Shown: positions 49,371 to 60,698, numbered from the stretch's first letter. The stretch is DNA of 64,000 nt from Sipunculus nudus (GCA_026874595.1 CM049307.1:45197678-45261677); one strand, 5' to 3'. Notes: a model not told the origin generated them from the sequence alone. A program made the numbers and translations.

Positions 49371-50420
49371 TAAATAAAGGTGAATTGCATGCAAATCTGA
49401 CCACATATTGATACGCTCCCGAGGCAGCGGAAATCTTGCGCTTCTAAAGAAGCTACTGAATATCCCACTGCCTGTTTTGACCGTTTTCGATGCACTTAAA
49501 CACCAGGTGGCCTGTCTGCTGAATATCTGATGATGTGTCTGGCAGCCAACCAAATACCAGTCAACAAACACTCGACAGGCATCAGGCTCCGCCCAGAAAC
49601 CACGTGAGGGGCCATTCTCTCTGAGCCTGTGGCCTGTTCAAACGGTTGCCGGGGCGATGAGCTGTCACTCAAAACGAAATGAACAACATTAGCTCCGTGT
49701 TTTCCTCGCTTGGCTAGTAAACCGTTTGTCTTCCAGCACATTGTCTCATCTGATTGGACCAATATACAGTGCTCCCCTCTGGTGTAGAGATTCAGGATAC
49801 GAGGTTATAACAAACAGCGCTTACGATATAGGTAGTAGGCCTATAGGTAAAGCGCTGTGTAAAGAGCGTAACATATTGACAGTTCCGGCACATTGGTCTG
49901 AGAGACCAAACTGAACTCGGTGTACAAATGTGGAGAAAGTGGCGCCTCTTGTGACTCGTTTGAGAACTATGGGCCTAGTTCTGTCTCAGTCTGAAGATGG
50001 CAGCACCTCCTTGGGCAAATTGTGGGAAAGGCACACCTCTCACAGCATCTTGTGTCAACACTTTTTTCTCTGTAGATAAAAAAAATATCTTTGCATGATT
50101 AAAAAGCTAAAAGCTTATATTATCCTATAATCAAAATCACATATTAATAGCCCTTCTATTAGTTTGAGGGTGACACCCTTTAGCCTGGCACTGTCATATT
50201 AGACCTACATTTAGTCCGGTGGACCCTAAACAAAATTGCCGAGAGCTCTAATTGTCGCTCACACCTGTAATCAGCTTTTAAAATGGACAGATCAAAAGAA
50301 ATAACATATATTAGCCCTCAAAAATATGGGTATATACTAAGTGTCTCTTTAGACTTACACCATCAGTTGTCACTTACAATCATATAGTGATATTTATGCT
50401 CTGATTTGTCATCTATTTGC
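49371..50420. other. Intergenic, nothing recognised
   Basis: A moderately GC-richer stretch at 49400-49920 and AT-rich sequence after. Short open frames lie on both strands (an 88-codon one on minus at 49496-49762), none with a recognisable domain. Confidence 0.4.
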
Positions 50421-50789
50421 AACTGTCAAAACAGAATATTGACAAGATCGCCGTTGGTATGTTCCTGCAGTTGAGCCTTTTCTGATGATATTCTGTTTGC
50501 AAATTTCTTAGTCAAAATGTGAGACTGGTCATAAAATTTATAAATAAAGTTGTTATGCTGAGAATACCTACAATTATTGCTCATCCTAGTTACTTTTCTC
50601 AAATGAAGCACTGAAGCGATGACGTTATTCATGACAACAAACCTAACAGATGGCAAAATATGTAGGTTTATGACAAAATTATTCAACTTTTTTTTAATTT
50701 GCATTTTCACCAATAGGGGGTGCCAGTAAAGTGTCAAGTTTCTCTTTAACCCATATGGCATTGTCAGAAATGCAGCATTTTTTTCCCTT

Positions 50790-51008
50790 GAAAAAAATCC
50801 CTTGATCCACAAGGTGATCCGGATCAAACCCGAAATTTAATCAATTGTTCCATGTATCATTACCGAGCTATCCTGGCTGAAACATTCATCAAAATCCGTT
50901 CATAACATTCTGAGTAATGATGGTAACATTCAAACAAACGGATAAACAGTGAGACATTTAAACCAAGGCCGGCAAAAACATAACCCCCGCCCCTTGGCGG
51001 AGGTAATA
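50790..51008 (+). mobile_element. RTE-like non-LTR retrotransposon 3' end
   Basis: Contains, in order, text resembling a common marine-animal RTE 3' region: 'tgatccggatcaaaccc', 'ttgttccatgtatcatt', 'catcaaaatccgttcataac', a caaacaaacgg run and the end 'cccttggcggaggtaata'. The family assignment is from memory of such repeats. It is a 5'-truncated fragment with no coding part. Confidence 0.5.
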
Positions 51009-51583
51009 ATTGAAATGTCAAGCATGTATGTTTATCAATTCCTCAGTTCGCCGTATCAGATGATATGTAGAAGTAAAGCTTCACACACAACCAATTATTC
51101 AAGAGTTCTGCACTTTGTCCATAAATCTCGCCAAGTCGACCATGCCTTAATACTATTTTTACCGGAGGTAAATAGAATGAACTATACAGACTGTCGCTCT
51201 GTGTATAATGTTGCCTCAATGAAGCGGACATTTTGTTTACAATATGTAGCTGACATGCAGTTTTCCTTTCTATGGTGATTCGGTGCACATTGAATATAAA
51301 GTAAGATTTGTTAGGGAATCGTGGCAGGTTTCCACCAAAATATAAACCATAACCACATGGAACTTCTGTATAAATGTTTCATTATATATCTTAATTGGCA
51401 CAATATATAATTTTGTCATTGTGTATATTTAAAAATTGGAGTTTACTTTGATTTTAATACATGAAAAAAAAAGTAAACTAAACTACTCCAACGCACTTCG
51501 GTTCTTCCTAGGAAAAATGAATGAAGGCCCTGTATATGCACATGTGTCTGAATGAGAAAAGTAACAGACGACCAGTGACCATT

Positions 51584-51585
<2 letters not shown>
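51009..51585. other. Intergenic, nothing recognised
   Basis: A 109-codon plus frame at 50949-51278 overlaps the repeat end and has no recognisable domain. No RNA gene seen. Confidence 0.4.

Positions 51586-51650
<65 letters not shown>
51586..51650. repeat. (TA)n microsatellite
   Basis: Pure TA run of about 32 dinucleotides. Confidence 0.95.
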
Positions 51651-51652
<2 letters not shown>

Positions 51653-52013
51653 AGAGTGATAAGCTATAATGAGTGGTTGAAGATAAAAATATATAGCTGC
51701 AGGATATAGTGTTAAAGAGCTATAGCACTCGGGAGGGGTCCATGCAAGATCCCCTGATTTAATTACATAAATTTTCATACAAGCATCTTAAAGTAGCATT
51801 AATAGATTCCATGGATGTTACATGTGCACGTCTTACAGAAACATTTCGGTGACACATTAAGTACTTAAATTAAAAAGCATTTTTTAACGGTCTTTTCAAT
51901 GAAATTGAAAAAATAATGTACTAGATTATGTTTACGTGATCCCATTAGATTTGATTTAAAAGGCGCAGCCCTAAAGTTCGAAAGGGGGCTGTTCTGCGTC
52001 TTTTAGACATGTC

Positions 52014-52016
<3 letters not shown>

Positions 52017-52066
<50 letters not shown>

Positions 52067-52078
52067 TATATATATATA
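52017..52078. repeat. (TA)n microsatellite
   Basis: TA run with two 'aaa' interruptions. Confidence 0.95.
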
Positions 52079-53865
52079 CTAATAATTCTTTTTTTCAGAT
52101 TATATTGATCTTTCACAAAGCCCTATTAGTAAGAAGCAAGCGTATTTAAACTTGTTTGAACACACTGCGTGGCTGTAAAATGGTCGCCTGCTAAATATAT
52201 CAAATGTTGTTAGTTCGTACATTATTTTTATGATTATTATTAGTAATTTTGTAAGGTATTCAGTTCAAGTTGTTAATCATGTTAAACGTGGGGCCCTAAT
52301 TTATATATAATGCGTTATTTGAACAACAGAAAATTACATGCATCAATAAGTGTAGTGTTGTTACGTAATTGTAATTTTTTAAGTAGATGGTCTGCACACA
52401 TGCAAAAGAACTGAAATGGATTGGCTGTAATATGTCACTGAATCTGTCAAAGGTGACTGCATCTATTTTTATATCTGAAGCTTCTGATCACATAATATAG
52501 GTCTTTCGTAAGTACATGAACAAAAACATATATAAGTACATGAACAAAAACATATATCAGAAGTGAAAAATACTCATTGACTGTTATTTGCATGCCACTT
52601 GCAGGTTTATATTATTATTGAAAATGCAGCTTTCAAACATAAAGCCTGGCCATCCAGCTCCAGTGACGGTATATAGCTGGGTATTTAGAGGTGATTTTAA
52701 TTACCCCAGAATCAAGAAACCGGAACCTTATTTATGTATATAGTCTATTGATGTGTTCCAGGGTAAACTATAAAAAAATGAGACTTAGCAAGCATCTAGT
52801 GAAAGTGCAGATAAGTTCCATGGATTGTTTAACAGTTTCGGCCATCTACCATGATGTTACAGAACAATCATAGGGTTTGGAGACTTCACTTCTGCACACA
52901 AACAAAATAGAAAAAAAGAGATAGTAAAAAGCATGAGAGAAATGGGTTAGTATATAATCCCTTCACTGTTTAGATTTATTTTAGCAATTTGCAAAGTCTG
53001 ACACTCTTTACATTTACATAACAGACAATATCTCGCTAAGCTTTTGGTCTTTCTTCACAAAATTTCAACAAATACAACAAAAATTGTTTCCCTTTAGATC
53101 AATGGGAAACTTTGGAACTGATGATATACATTATTATATCAGATATATATCTTTATTTACGATACAGACAAATTCTTGCTAAGCTTTGTTCTTTCTTTTC
53201 CATATTGGACTAACATTATACCACAGGCATACAGAAACGTGAATATATATTTATTTTAATACGCCATATTTTATCTAAGTGTGTGTATACTTATGACTGA
53301 ACATAAAATAAATGTGAGTTAACAAGCATTACAATTCCCAGTAGACCGGCATATGTGTTAGCTGAATTAACGGGGGTGGGGGGGGGGGCGCCCCTATAAT
53401 TATGCCGCTGGTGCATGCATGGTTACCTCTGCTATAAAACCTGTCCAGCTTGATTATAAAATTCTATTATAGTAGTTTTTCACCCACCTATTAACAGTTT
53501 GGTCAGGCTATGACATTATTCTCATAATGAAAGCACCACAGTGTGTACAACTTTATTAACACTAGGATTTTGAGGGCAGTTATGTGTGAGAAGTACTTCT
53601 CAGCTCACGGGGAGTCGAACGTGCGCTGGGCAATTTATCCTTCATGTTAACAAGTTTATATTTCCTAATAGTCACGTGACATCAGTTAGTTAACACTTTC
53701 ATTCTAAGCTACACATTTCGGCCCGTAGCTAAACGTTTATTTCCACAGTGTTAATTATTGTAAATCGGCACTGCAGACCATATATTTAATTTGGTAACCA
53801 TAATATTATGAGGCTTTATAAGGTGTTATTTAGATAAGATATATCCTTAAATAAATTCATTGAGA
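52079..53865. other. Intergenic with minor repeats
   Basis: A 24-bp tandem duplication (aagtacatgaacaaaaac...) lies at 52512-52559, and a G-run at about 53374-53388. 'gggagtcgaacgtgcgctgggc' near 53610 reads on the minus strand like a B-box (GTTCGACTCCCC), possibly an old tRNA-like fragment. No gene seen. Confidence 0.45.

Positions 53866-53867
<2 letters not shown>

Positions 53868-53907
<40 letters not shown>
53868..53907. repeat. (TA)n microsatellite
   Basis: TA run followed by ttattattatta. Confidence 0.95.
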
Positions 53908-53911
<4 letters not shown>

Positions 53912-54253
53912 ATTATTACCTTTGAATTAGTATTGTCACGTGTTTGTTTAATATATTTGGTTTTCTCAGTATAATCTTAAAGAAAACCCTTGCGCCTCTA
54001 CGCAACCACCCTTTTACTTTGCTTAGTACCCCTCTGTAAAATTTATTAATGGACCGTAAGAAGGTTTGTGAGGTATCAGACTGAAAGAGAATTTAGTATA
54101 CGCGTCGTGTCAGACATCTAGTACATTCACAGGTACAACGTAATGCTTCTCAAGTACACGTCATCCTCCCCACCCTAGACTAAATGCTCTCGCAGCCGGT
54201 CGTTTATCCGTATGGATGCATGCATGTCCCATAGGTCTTACTCTAGTTCATCA

Positions 54254-54254
<1 letters not shown>

Positions 54255-54286
<32 letters not shown>

Positions 54287-54289
54287 TTA

Positions 54290-54350
<61 letters not shown>
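54255..54350. repeat. (CA)n and (TA)n compound microsatellite
   Basis: CA run at 54255-54285 followed by a TA run at about 54290-54350 with one gta interruption. Confidence 0.95.
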
Positions 54351-54353
<3 letters not shown>

Positions 54354-54440
54354 TAGAACCTCGAATGTCTGAATGGTTAGGGGGACATACAATTTGTTCG
54401 GTTAATTGAGGTTACGGATATGCGAGGCCAGACATTTTTC
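54350..54440 (+). mobile_element. pogo/Tigger-like transposon end (candidate)
   Basis: TACAGTAGAACCTCGAATGT beside a TA tract matches the typical TA-flanked terminal inverted repeat of pogo-type elements (CAGTAGAACCTCG). 'tgaggttacggatatgcgagg' follows. I could not find the opposite terminus with confidence, so this is a fragment or MITE end. Confidence 0.4.
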
Positions 54441-54901
54441 AAGAAGAATTTTGCTAGTACAATAAAGTAGGCATATCATTATCAACGTTTTATAAATATG
54501 TCAATTCTGGCATATAGCAAAGTTATTCATCAGAAAATTTTTAATCATTATTTATTCTTTTTTCTTTACACAAGAAGCGAACATTTAATCGAGTAAAATT
54601 TTGGTTCCTTACTTTAAATTTCAGAAAAACGAATTTTCGGAAAAAAAGAGATATGTTATGTTAAGGCTGACCATTTTCATTTACGATACAGATTTGTTTA
54701 TTTGTAAACACACGCACATACATGTATTTATATGAATTAATATGTCACATTGATTAACGACGACCTGGCGTCCCTTTTTATAAAGTAAATTAATACTTCG
54801 AGGTCGAGGTCGTAAATTAATAGCATGTTGGAAAAAAACATTACGGGAACGAACGCTGTTCGGAAGACACACATGTATTTACTTGTATTTTATAGGCAAA
54901 G

Positions 54902-54974
<73 letters not shown>
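54902..54974. repeat. (TA)n microsatellite
   Basis: Pure TA run of about 36 dinucleotides. Confidence 0.95.
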
Positions 54975-54978
<4 letters not shown>

Positions 54979-55068
54979 GGGAGCCTATAACCATATCTGC
55001 TTTATTAAAGATCAGCATCATTTTCAGTACTTCTCCGTTATTTACTTCGGTTTTCTAGTCGGGCATTG

Positions 55069-55769
55069 TTGTAACGATGTTTCTAGTCGTTGCATCTGTC
55101 TCCACGCACGTGTGTGCCGCTTGAGCCCCGTCACACATACAGTGAAGTCTCGTAATAATTGGGTCTTTTACAACGGAAGGCTCGAGTTACGAACAAATCT
55201 CTAGGGAACGAACGAGTGAAAGTTAAAATTGTCTTCGATACAACGGAAAACTCGAGTTCCGGATCCGAATGGACTTAAATGAATCAAAAGGAACCTCGCC
55301 GATAGAGTCAGAATCGTTATAACGGTCTTAAGTGGCGGCGGTCAGGTCCAAGTTTCCCCAGTCGTTTGATCTTTGTTAAACCCAGCCGACAATGACAAGC
55401 ACTTATCGGAAAAGGTCCACAAACTGACACACACTCTTCTGTGTCCGCTGGAATATTTCTCTCCTCTCTCTCTCCCGGCTCTAAAACATAGCCCCTTATT
55501 TATAACTTTTCACCTCAAACCGGAAACTTTCCATTTCCCGAACAATCCAAAGAACCCAACAATACACACGTTACAGGAAACCCCTAGAACAAAGAACGCT
55601 GTGTTTCTACATGTCAGGGTTCACCCGTAGGCCGGCCCGGCTCGGCCAGGCGCCCGGCTCGGCCAGGCGATGCTTCCATAGTAACGAGCTATGCGTGCTA
55701 CACGAACCAAATGTCAAAAATACACGGAACTTCCCTGCGCACAATAAAACAGACATCTGTAACACTCCT
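55069..55769 (-). mobile_element. Probable 3' LTR of a Ty3/gypsy-like element
   Basis: Read on the minus strand, a purine tract AGGAGGAGGAG (complement of 55770-55780) is followed by TGTTACAG, a typical polypurine tract plus LTR start. An AATAAA-type signal lies 15-25 bases from the edge on the plus strand. The far end is uncertain. TGTTGTAACG at 55067 could be the terminus. The inner block at 55139-55260 (tacaacggaa...ctcgagtt, twice) might instead be a separate element. Confidence 0.45.
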
Positions 55770-55909
55770 CCTCCTGTAAGGAAAAAGAAAGTTTTCTAAA
55801 AAAAAAACTTTCTTTTTGCATCACAATCACTAAATTTTTACAATATTTCAACAATCATCTTATTTACAACATTACATAAACATCTCGTTACAACATTTCA
55901 TTAAAATCT

Positions 55910-56350
55910 CGATAATCAAACAGCAAGTACATTGTCTTTCCCTTTATTTTGTCTGATTTCAAGATTTTAATCCTGTAAAAACAAACTCCATCTCAACAGT
56001 CTTTGAGTTTTACACTTCAGCTTGTTCATGAACGTGAGGGGATTGTGATCCCTGAAGACAATGATAGGCTTGACTGATGAAGTAGCATAAACTTCAAAAT
56101 GTTGCAATGCCAAAATCAAAGCCAAACATACTTTTCAATAGTGGAGTAGATTTTCTGGTTTGCATTAAACTTTCTTGAAAATTAACAAATTGGATGATCT
56201 ATGCCATCACTGCCTTCTTGTAATAACACAGCACCAGCAGAAGTATCACTAGCATCTACAGCTAACTTAAAAGGTACAGAAAAGACTGGAGCTACCAAAA
56301 CTGGTGAACTTGGCAGAATGGCTTTCAAATTCTGAAATGCATTTTCAGAC
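55910..56350 (-). pseudogene. Ty3/gypsy-like pol remnant (RNase H end)
   Basis: Minus-strand translation gives hallmark RNase H motifs of Ty3/gypsy pol: KLAVDASDTSAGAVL with the catalytic Asp, then DHNPLTF, then QRLLRW and a GKDNVLA segment. In-frame stops (one soon after the first motif, others near the end) and a frameshift between the first motif and DHNPLTF break it. Only the RNase H end survives. The upstream protease, RT and gag are absent because the segment joins an LTR fragment at about 56355. Confidence 0.75.
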
Positions 56351-56354
56351 TATC

Positions 56355-56435
56355 ATGCTGCCATAGTAACGAGCTACACGAACCGAATGTCAACAACACA
56401 CGGAACATCCCTGCGCACAATAAAACAGACATCTG

Positions 56436-56438
<3 letters not shown>
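56355..56438 (-). mobile_element. Truncated 5' LTR fragment
   Basis: About 80 bp matching 55676-55769 (ccatagtaacgagct, ccctgcgcacaataaaacag, acatctgtaac). It is the outer end of the second LTR, followed by a (TA)n tract where the LTR terminus should be. Confidence 0.65.

Positions 56439-56487
<49 letters not shown>
56439..56487. repeat. (TA)n microsatellite
   Basis: Pure TA run directly abutting the LTR fragment. Confidence 0.95.
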
Positions 56488-56491
<4 letters not shown>

Positions 56492-56509
56492 CGGGGTGAC
56501 ATAAAAGCG

Positions 56510-56662
56510 GTCCGAACTGTCTCGCAAAAGCAGCTTGCTTTTCTAGCAAAGCGGTTGGAACGCCGGACATGTGCGCCACCGGAATGGGTTCGAAACCGGG
56601 ATCGGCCCAGTCTTTTCCCCTGAAAAATTTGTCTTCGTCACAATATATATATATATATATAT
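56510..56662 (+). mobile_element. tRNA-derived SINE candidate
   Basis: Contains an A-box-like TAGCAAAGCGGTTGGA (about 56553) and a good B-box GGTTCGAAACC (about 56587), spaced ~35 bp as in a tRNA head. A short unrelated body follows, then a (TA)n tail at 56644-56662. Structure fits a tRNA-head SINE. The parent tRNA is not clear. Confidence 0.55.
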
Positions 56663-57463
56663 CATGCAGGGTAAACACAAACACATATGAATACATAGCT
56701 GTAAACGTGTTTTTAAACATACAGGTACGATCATCGCGTTATAGGTATCAACAACTTAATTGCAGGTATAATATGGAATGGCAGGAGGACGATTGTGGTC
56801 AACAGAAATAAAGTTATATCGGCATTGGAATTGAAGATGCAGATGAAAATATAAAACAGTATTTATTAAAAGTTTACAAGTATGTATATAATATGAACAA
56901 CATAACGATAGAACCAGTAACTTAAAATACTGATACATATATTTCATACAGATAAAACACGCAGCACGCAGTAGGCCTCTGTTATATATATGTATATATG
57001 TCTTCAAAAATATTGCTTATAAAGAAGTATATCTTTCTGACGCCGCAGTAAATGGTTATATTGTGGCTGACCTGGGTATACTGTATTATTACCGGTACAT
57101 GTCTTCTCCCTTAAAAGCCAAAACGGGTAATCTACATTCTCAGTTACAGACGGTTATAAATACGGGCCTGCGTGTAGGCTCAGTAGTTAGGAGGACCATG
57201 CAGTGGAATGAGTTGCATACAAAACTGCATTGTCTTCGAACGTCCTACTACTCTGTCACAGGTAAAGACAGTAAAGTATACATAGGTATATCAGCACGCA
57301 GTAGGCCTCTGTTCTGCAGTCGCTGTATGGCCCATGTGCGTTTTTTTGTCACTCCTGATCATCTTAGGTAAAGTTTACATTTTTATGCACTTTTACCACA
57401 GCTTCCCTGCCTACTTACTTTGTGAATAACGTAAACCTACCAGTGTATCGCCTCAGCTGGGCT
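56663..57463. other. Intergenic, small direct repeat
   Basis: 'agcacgcagtaggcctctgtt' occurs at about 56962 and about 57293. A 102-codon plus frame at 57063-57371 contains the second copy and has no recognised domain. No other gene seen. Confidence 0.4.
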
Positions 57464-58765
57464 TCAAGTGTCCGGTTTTGCTTTTACGTAGGACAATTTG
57501 ACAGGTTTGTGAGACTGCGGCCACTCGTACCCGGAGTGAGATTTCTGGGTTTCTACGGGAATCAGAGGAAGTGACACGGAGGGACGTTTCAATGCGGGCT
57601 GGAAATCTGTACCTGAACCTTTCCGGCGTGGAGACAGTCCCTCCCTCTGTTCCTGGCAGTTACCACACGGCGTGGGGGCAGCACTGGACAAGCCACAGTC
57701 ATTTTGAAGATCCTCGTGGTCATGGTAACTGTCACCGAAGTAAAGTTTACATAGATCACAGCTGAGATCGGTATGAGACGGGATTATAATCGGGGCTTTG
57801 TATGTCCGACTTTGGCGCCCCGTAGGAGAGGTGTTTGATAGGTGTGATGTGGGAGACTCAGTTGTACTATGGCTGTTACCCTCCGCTGTCAGACGACGCA
57901 AGTCGGTGATGCTTGGCCACGACCGGATGTGTGCTTCTGGCCACGTGGCGGCTGCATTTTTGTCACTCATATACTGCTTTTTCCTTCTTAATTTTTCCAA
58001 AAACTCTGTCGATGCCGTCAGATCACCCACTGACATCGACATCTCACCATTGGTGTAACGTAAGTGTTTCTGTGCATTAGGCAGTATCGTCTTTGAGCGT
58101 ACAAAAGTATCTCTGAAGTCAGGACGGTCGGTCCAGCTTCCAGGAGCTCCATTAGGAAGCGGGGCCAGTCTACCCCTAGGGACTGGCCCAGAACCATCAC
58201 AGTTAACAGACTGTTCGAGAAGTAAAGCGTAAGGGTTCGCGGGACTCTTTGAACATGGTTTAGTTATGTTTAACATTTCACGTACTGTAACACGCGGGCT
58301 TCCAACGCCGTTTGGAAGTTTATGCAACGGGTCCAGTCGGGCGGGGTTCATCGTGTGTACTGGTTTTTGCGGAAATGCATTGTCGTAATTTTTTATAGTC
58401 TGGTTCGTCTGCTCTCTGATCCGTAATAATTTAAGTCTGTGCTCAAATTCTGCCATGCGATTAGATTTGCCCTGTCTCATTTTTGCTACTTTCACATCGG
58501 AACTGTTACTAACACAGTTCTTAGAAAAATGGCGCACCTTGATACTCCGCACCAACTTATTTGTGACGATTTCGAAAAAGCTTGCCTGGCTCACGACTGG
58601 TCGATTGTTCCGTGTATTCCGGTGTGATCCTGTATCCGTTGCTGATTGTGACGATACCTGGAACAAGTCAGGATGGCAAGGGTCTGTACTTGACACTGTC
58701 GAACCGGAATCGTTTACCGGCAATGGACTGCAACACTGGAAAGACATAATGAGGAAAGTCAGCAT
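57464..58765 (-). CDS. Unrecognised protein, ~433 aa or longer
   Basis: By far the longest open frame outside repeats, with non-repetitive, balanced codon content, so very likely coding. The stop TGA is at 57464-57466. From the ATG at 58765 the product begins MLTFLIMSFQCCSPLP, which could pass as a weak signal peptide. Alternatively TTTCCAG at 58736-58742 is a splice acceptor joined in frame to an upstream exon ending at 58836 (CAG/GTAGG donor, 100-bp intron), extending the frame to an ATG at 59030. The protein is Ser/Thr/Pro-rich and basic, likely largely disordered. A KMRQGKSNRMAEFEHRLKLLRIRE stretch, split here as KMRQGKSN and MAEFEHRLKLLRIRE, may form a helix. Near the C-terminus two CxxC pairs (CDLC, CGNC) about 35 residues apart could bind zinc. 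Function unknown. Confidence 0.7.
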   Translation of the reverse strand: MLTFLIMSFQCCSPLPVNDSGSTVSSTDPCHPDLFQVSSQSATDTGSHRNTRNNRPVVSQASFFEIVTNKLVRSIKVRHFSKNCVSNSSDVKVAKMRQGKSNRMAEFEHRLKLLRIREQTNQTIKNYDNAFPQKPVHTMNPARLDPLHKLPNGVGSPRVTVREMLNITKPCSKSPANPYALLLEQSVNCDGSGPVPRGRLAPLPNGAPGSWTDRPDFRDTFVRSKTILPNAQKHLRYTNGEMSMSVGDLTASTEFLEKLRRKKQYMSDKNAAATWPEAHIRSWPSITDLRRLTAEGNSHSTTESPTSHLSNTSPTGRQSRTYKAPIIIPSHTDLSCDLCKLYFGDSYHDHEDLQNDCGLSSAAPTPCGNCQEQREGLSPRRKGSGTDFQPALKRPSVSLPLIPVETQKSHSGYEWPQSHKPVKLSYVKAKPDT

Positions 58766-58835
58766 ACAGGAGTAGAGCTGGATACATGAACCAGTATCTC
58801 CCACTACGAACTAACATAAAACCTATAACACCTAC

Positions 58836-59030
58836 CTGCCAGAAGCGTGCTATAACTGGTAATTCCAGGCATGCGAAACGTGAGAGAAAACCGGCTCTCT
58901 GCTGTACAGGTACCGGGGCCGGCCCCCTGCGAGCTTGTTTTAGGCAGCTCCCCTGGTCTCTCGAGTTCTCACCTCGGGTACTTGTGATATACCTTATAGC
59001 ACTAACATATAACACGGCAACAAGGTGCAC
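58836..59030 (-). CDS. Possible 5' exon of the gene at 57464-58735
   Basis: Minus-strand frame from ATG at 59030 to a CAG/GTAGG donor at 58836. Joining to the acceptor at 58735 keeps the frame across a 100-bp intron with a good pyrimidine tract. The predicted start MHLVAVLYVSAIRY is hydrophobic. Supported only by splice signals and frame. Confidence 0.35.
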
Positions 59031-60232
59031 AAATCTTAACAGGTGTATTTTTTACACCCCGGCCCAGATCGCTAATTACTTGCATACTGTGTGCAATTAT
59101 TAACATATGAGAGGGTTGAACAGTACGCGTTTAACCTAATGATTTCACTGCAGGCGGCCGATAGCCAAGTGCGTGGCTATTTCATGTGTAACGCGGCCGT
59201 GGGCATAATATTACGAAATGGGCGTATTTGTGGCATAGCTGATTTGTATAGTAGAGCGCGTCTGTATTGAGAAACTTAACCAGCGTATAGTCTAGTGGAA
59301 TCAGACTGCCTCCTGGCATTAAGGGTTTCTTTTAGCAGCAAAGACTTGCGGTCACACATCCGGTCACAGGAGTCATCGCATGTCAGTAAACACTGCACGC
59401 GCCCATAGGCTTGATGAATGCAGCAATGAATGCTGCGCAATCATACATCATGGCCACTATTAAATCCCTATTTATCCCGTACATCAATAAGCCGTGCTTA
59501 TCATACGTTCTTTCATATCGTACGTGTTACGGATGACATGTGTATGGCAGTGTAAATGGTTGGTTATTTCGGCTCGTTCCGTCACAGTAACGGGCTGTAC
59601 TTATATATACCTTGTATGGCGACAGGGGTCAACAAGGACAGATGGTCAACCGTGATATTACTTTACTCCCACCGGTTTCCATGAAATACAATATCGTAGG
59701 GATTAAATACAGGAGTACCTGTTATATTTATACACATTAGGAAACCAGGGTCTTCTCTGTATAATTATAAAATTATTAGATTATCTCTTTGTCATTTTTC
59801 TTAAACATCATAGTAAAAAAAATAAATAAAATAGTTCCAAATATGGGCGTTCCGTCAGTTCAATACCTTAAAAAAACTCATTTGAAATTTGTACAGGTGG
59901 GCATTTATAAAATAACAATCAAGTAGGTTATTACCAAAGTTGATTTTTATCCAAGGGAGTCACGTGATGGTGCATTTATCACATTTATACGCACGAACGA
60001 TAGGAAGGGGGGGGGGGGGGGGGCGGAGTAATAAAGATAATATATGGATAGGTTTCTTAGCTTGATTTATTATTTAATTCGTTTATTATGAATTCTCCTT
60101 CCTTTATCATATATACTTAAAAGTGAAAAATGAAATGAGAAATGAAAGAGTAGAAAGAACTGTAATATTGATTTAATTTGCTATATATCTTAAAAGAATT
60201 GTGCAACAGTCAACAGAGAACATGTTGTCCCA
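59031..60232. other. Intergenic upstream of the 57464 gene
   Basis: No gene recognised. A G-run (about 60007-60022) is the only marked feature. Part of this is presumably the promoter of the minus-strand gene. Confidence 0.4.
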
Positions 60233-60237
60233 TGTAA

Positions 60238-60465
60238 CAGAAGCTGATCCAGGGGGTTCCAGGGGGTTGGGACCCCCCTGCCCACCCACCCCCTTTTTTT
60301 TAGCCGCCACATCTATTTTAGGGGGTTTGAGACCAATTTTGGGCCTGGACCCCCTCCCCCCCCCCCCCTTTCCCGAACTCGGGACGTTTCTATAGGCTAT
60401 GTCATTAATCCTCCCAGGTTGGACCTCCCCCCCCCCCCCCCTCATGAATCATCGATCCGCCCCTG
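60238..60465. mobile_element. Short TIR element (MITE-like)
   Basis: Starts CAGAAGCTGATCCAGG and ends ATCGATCCGCCCCTG, whose reverse complement is CAGGGGCGGATCGAT, so the ends are imperfect inverted repeats. TGTAA flanks both sides (60233-60237 and 60466-60470) as a 5-bp target duplication. The interior is rich in C and G runs. The ends resemble the CAGGGGCGGATCC termini of hAT-like elements, though those normally give 8-bp duplications. Confidence 0.65.
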
Positions 60466-60698
60466 TGTAAACTTAAAGATCCACTGAAACGTGAACATAA
60501 GACATTGACAGACTTTCATTAATGACATGACATGACTTGAGAAAGTTTCACCTTTATTTACTCAATAGACTGGGGTAAACTATTTTATTCCGCTGAAATT
60601 CACAAAACTATCAAGTCTATAAGAAAACGAAATTAAGCAGACCATAAAACTTTATTACTGTTTGTCCTGTCTGACCCTATTTTGTGGAGAGGGAATAT

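Noticed and set aside
53590-53640. Possible minus-strand tRNA gene
   Set aside because: A B-box-like motif is present but no A box or cloverleaf can be built around it.
51443-55058. Open frames rich in alternating Ile and Tyr
   Set aside because: These are direct translations of (TA)n microsatellites.
57063-57371. 102-codon plus-strand open frame
   Set aside because: Includes a 21-bp direct repeat found nearby, no recognised domain, no clear splice or start context. Insufficient support for a gene.
58455-58775. Plus-strand open frames within 57464-58804
   Set aside because: They overlap the longer minus-strand frame antisense and have no independent support.
58766-58804. Extension of the minus-strand gene to position 58804
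   Set aside because: The frame there starts with GTG, not a normal animal start codon. The first in-frame ATG is at 58765, unless the upstream exon is used.
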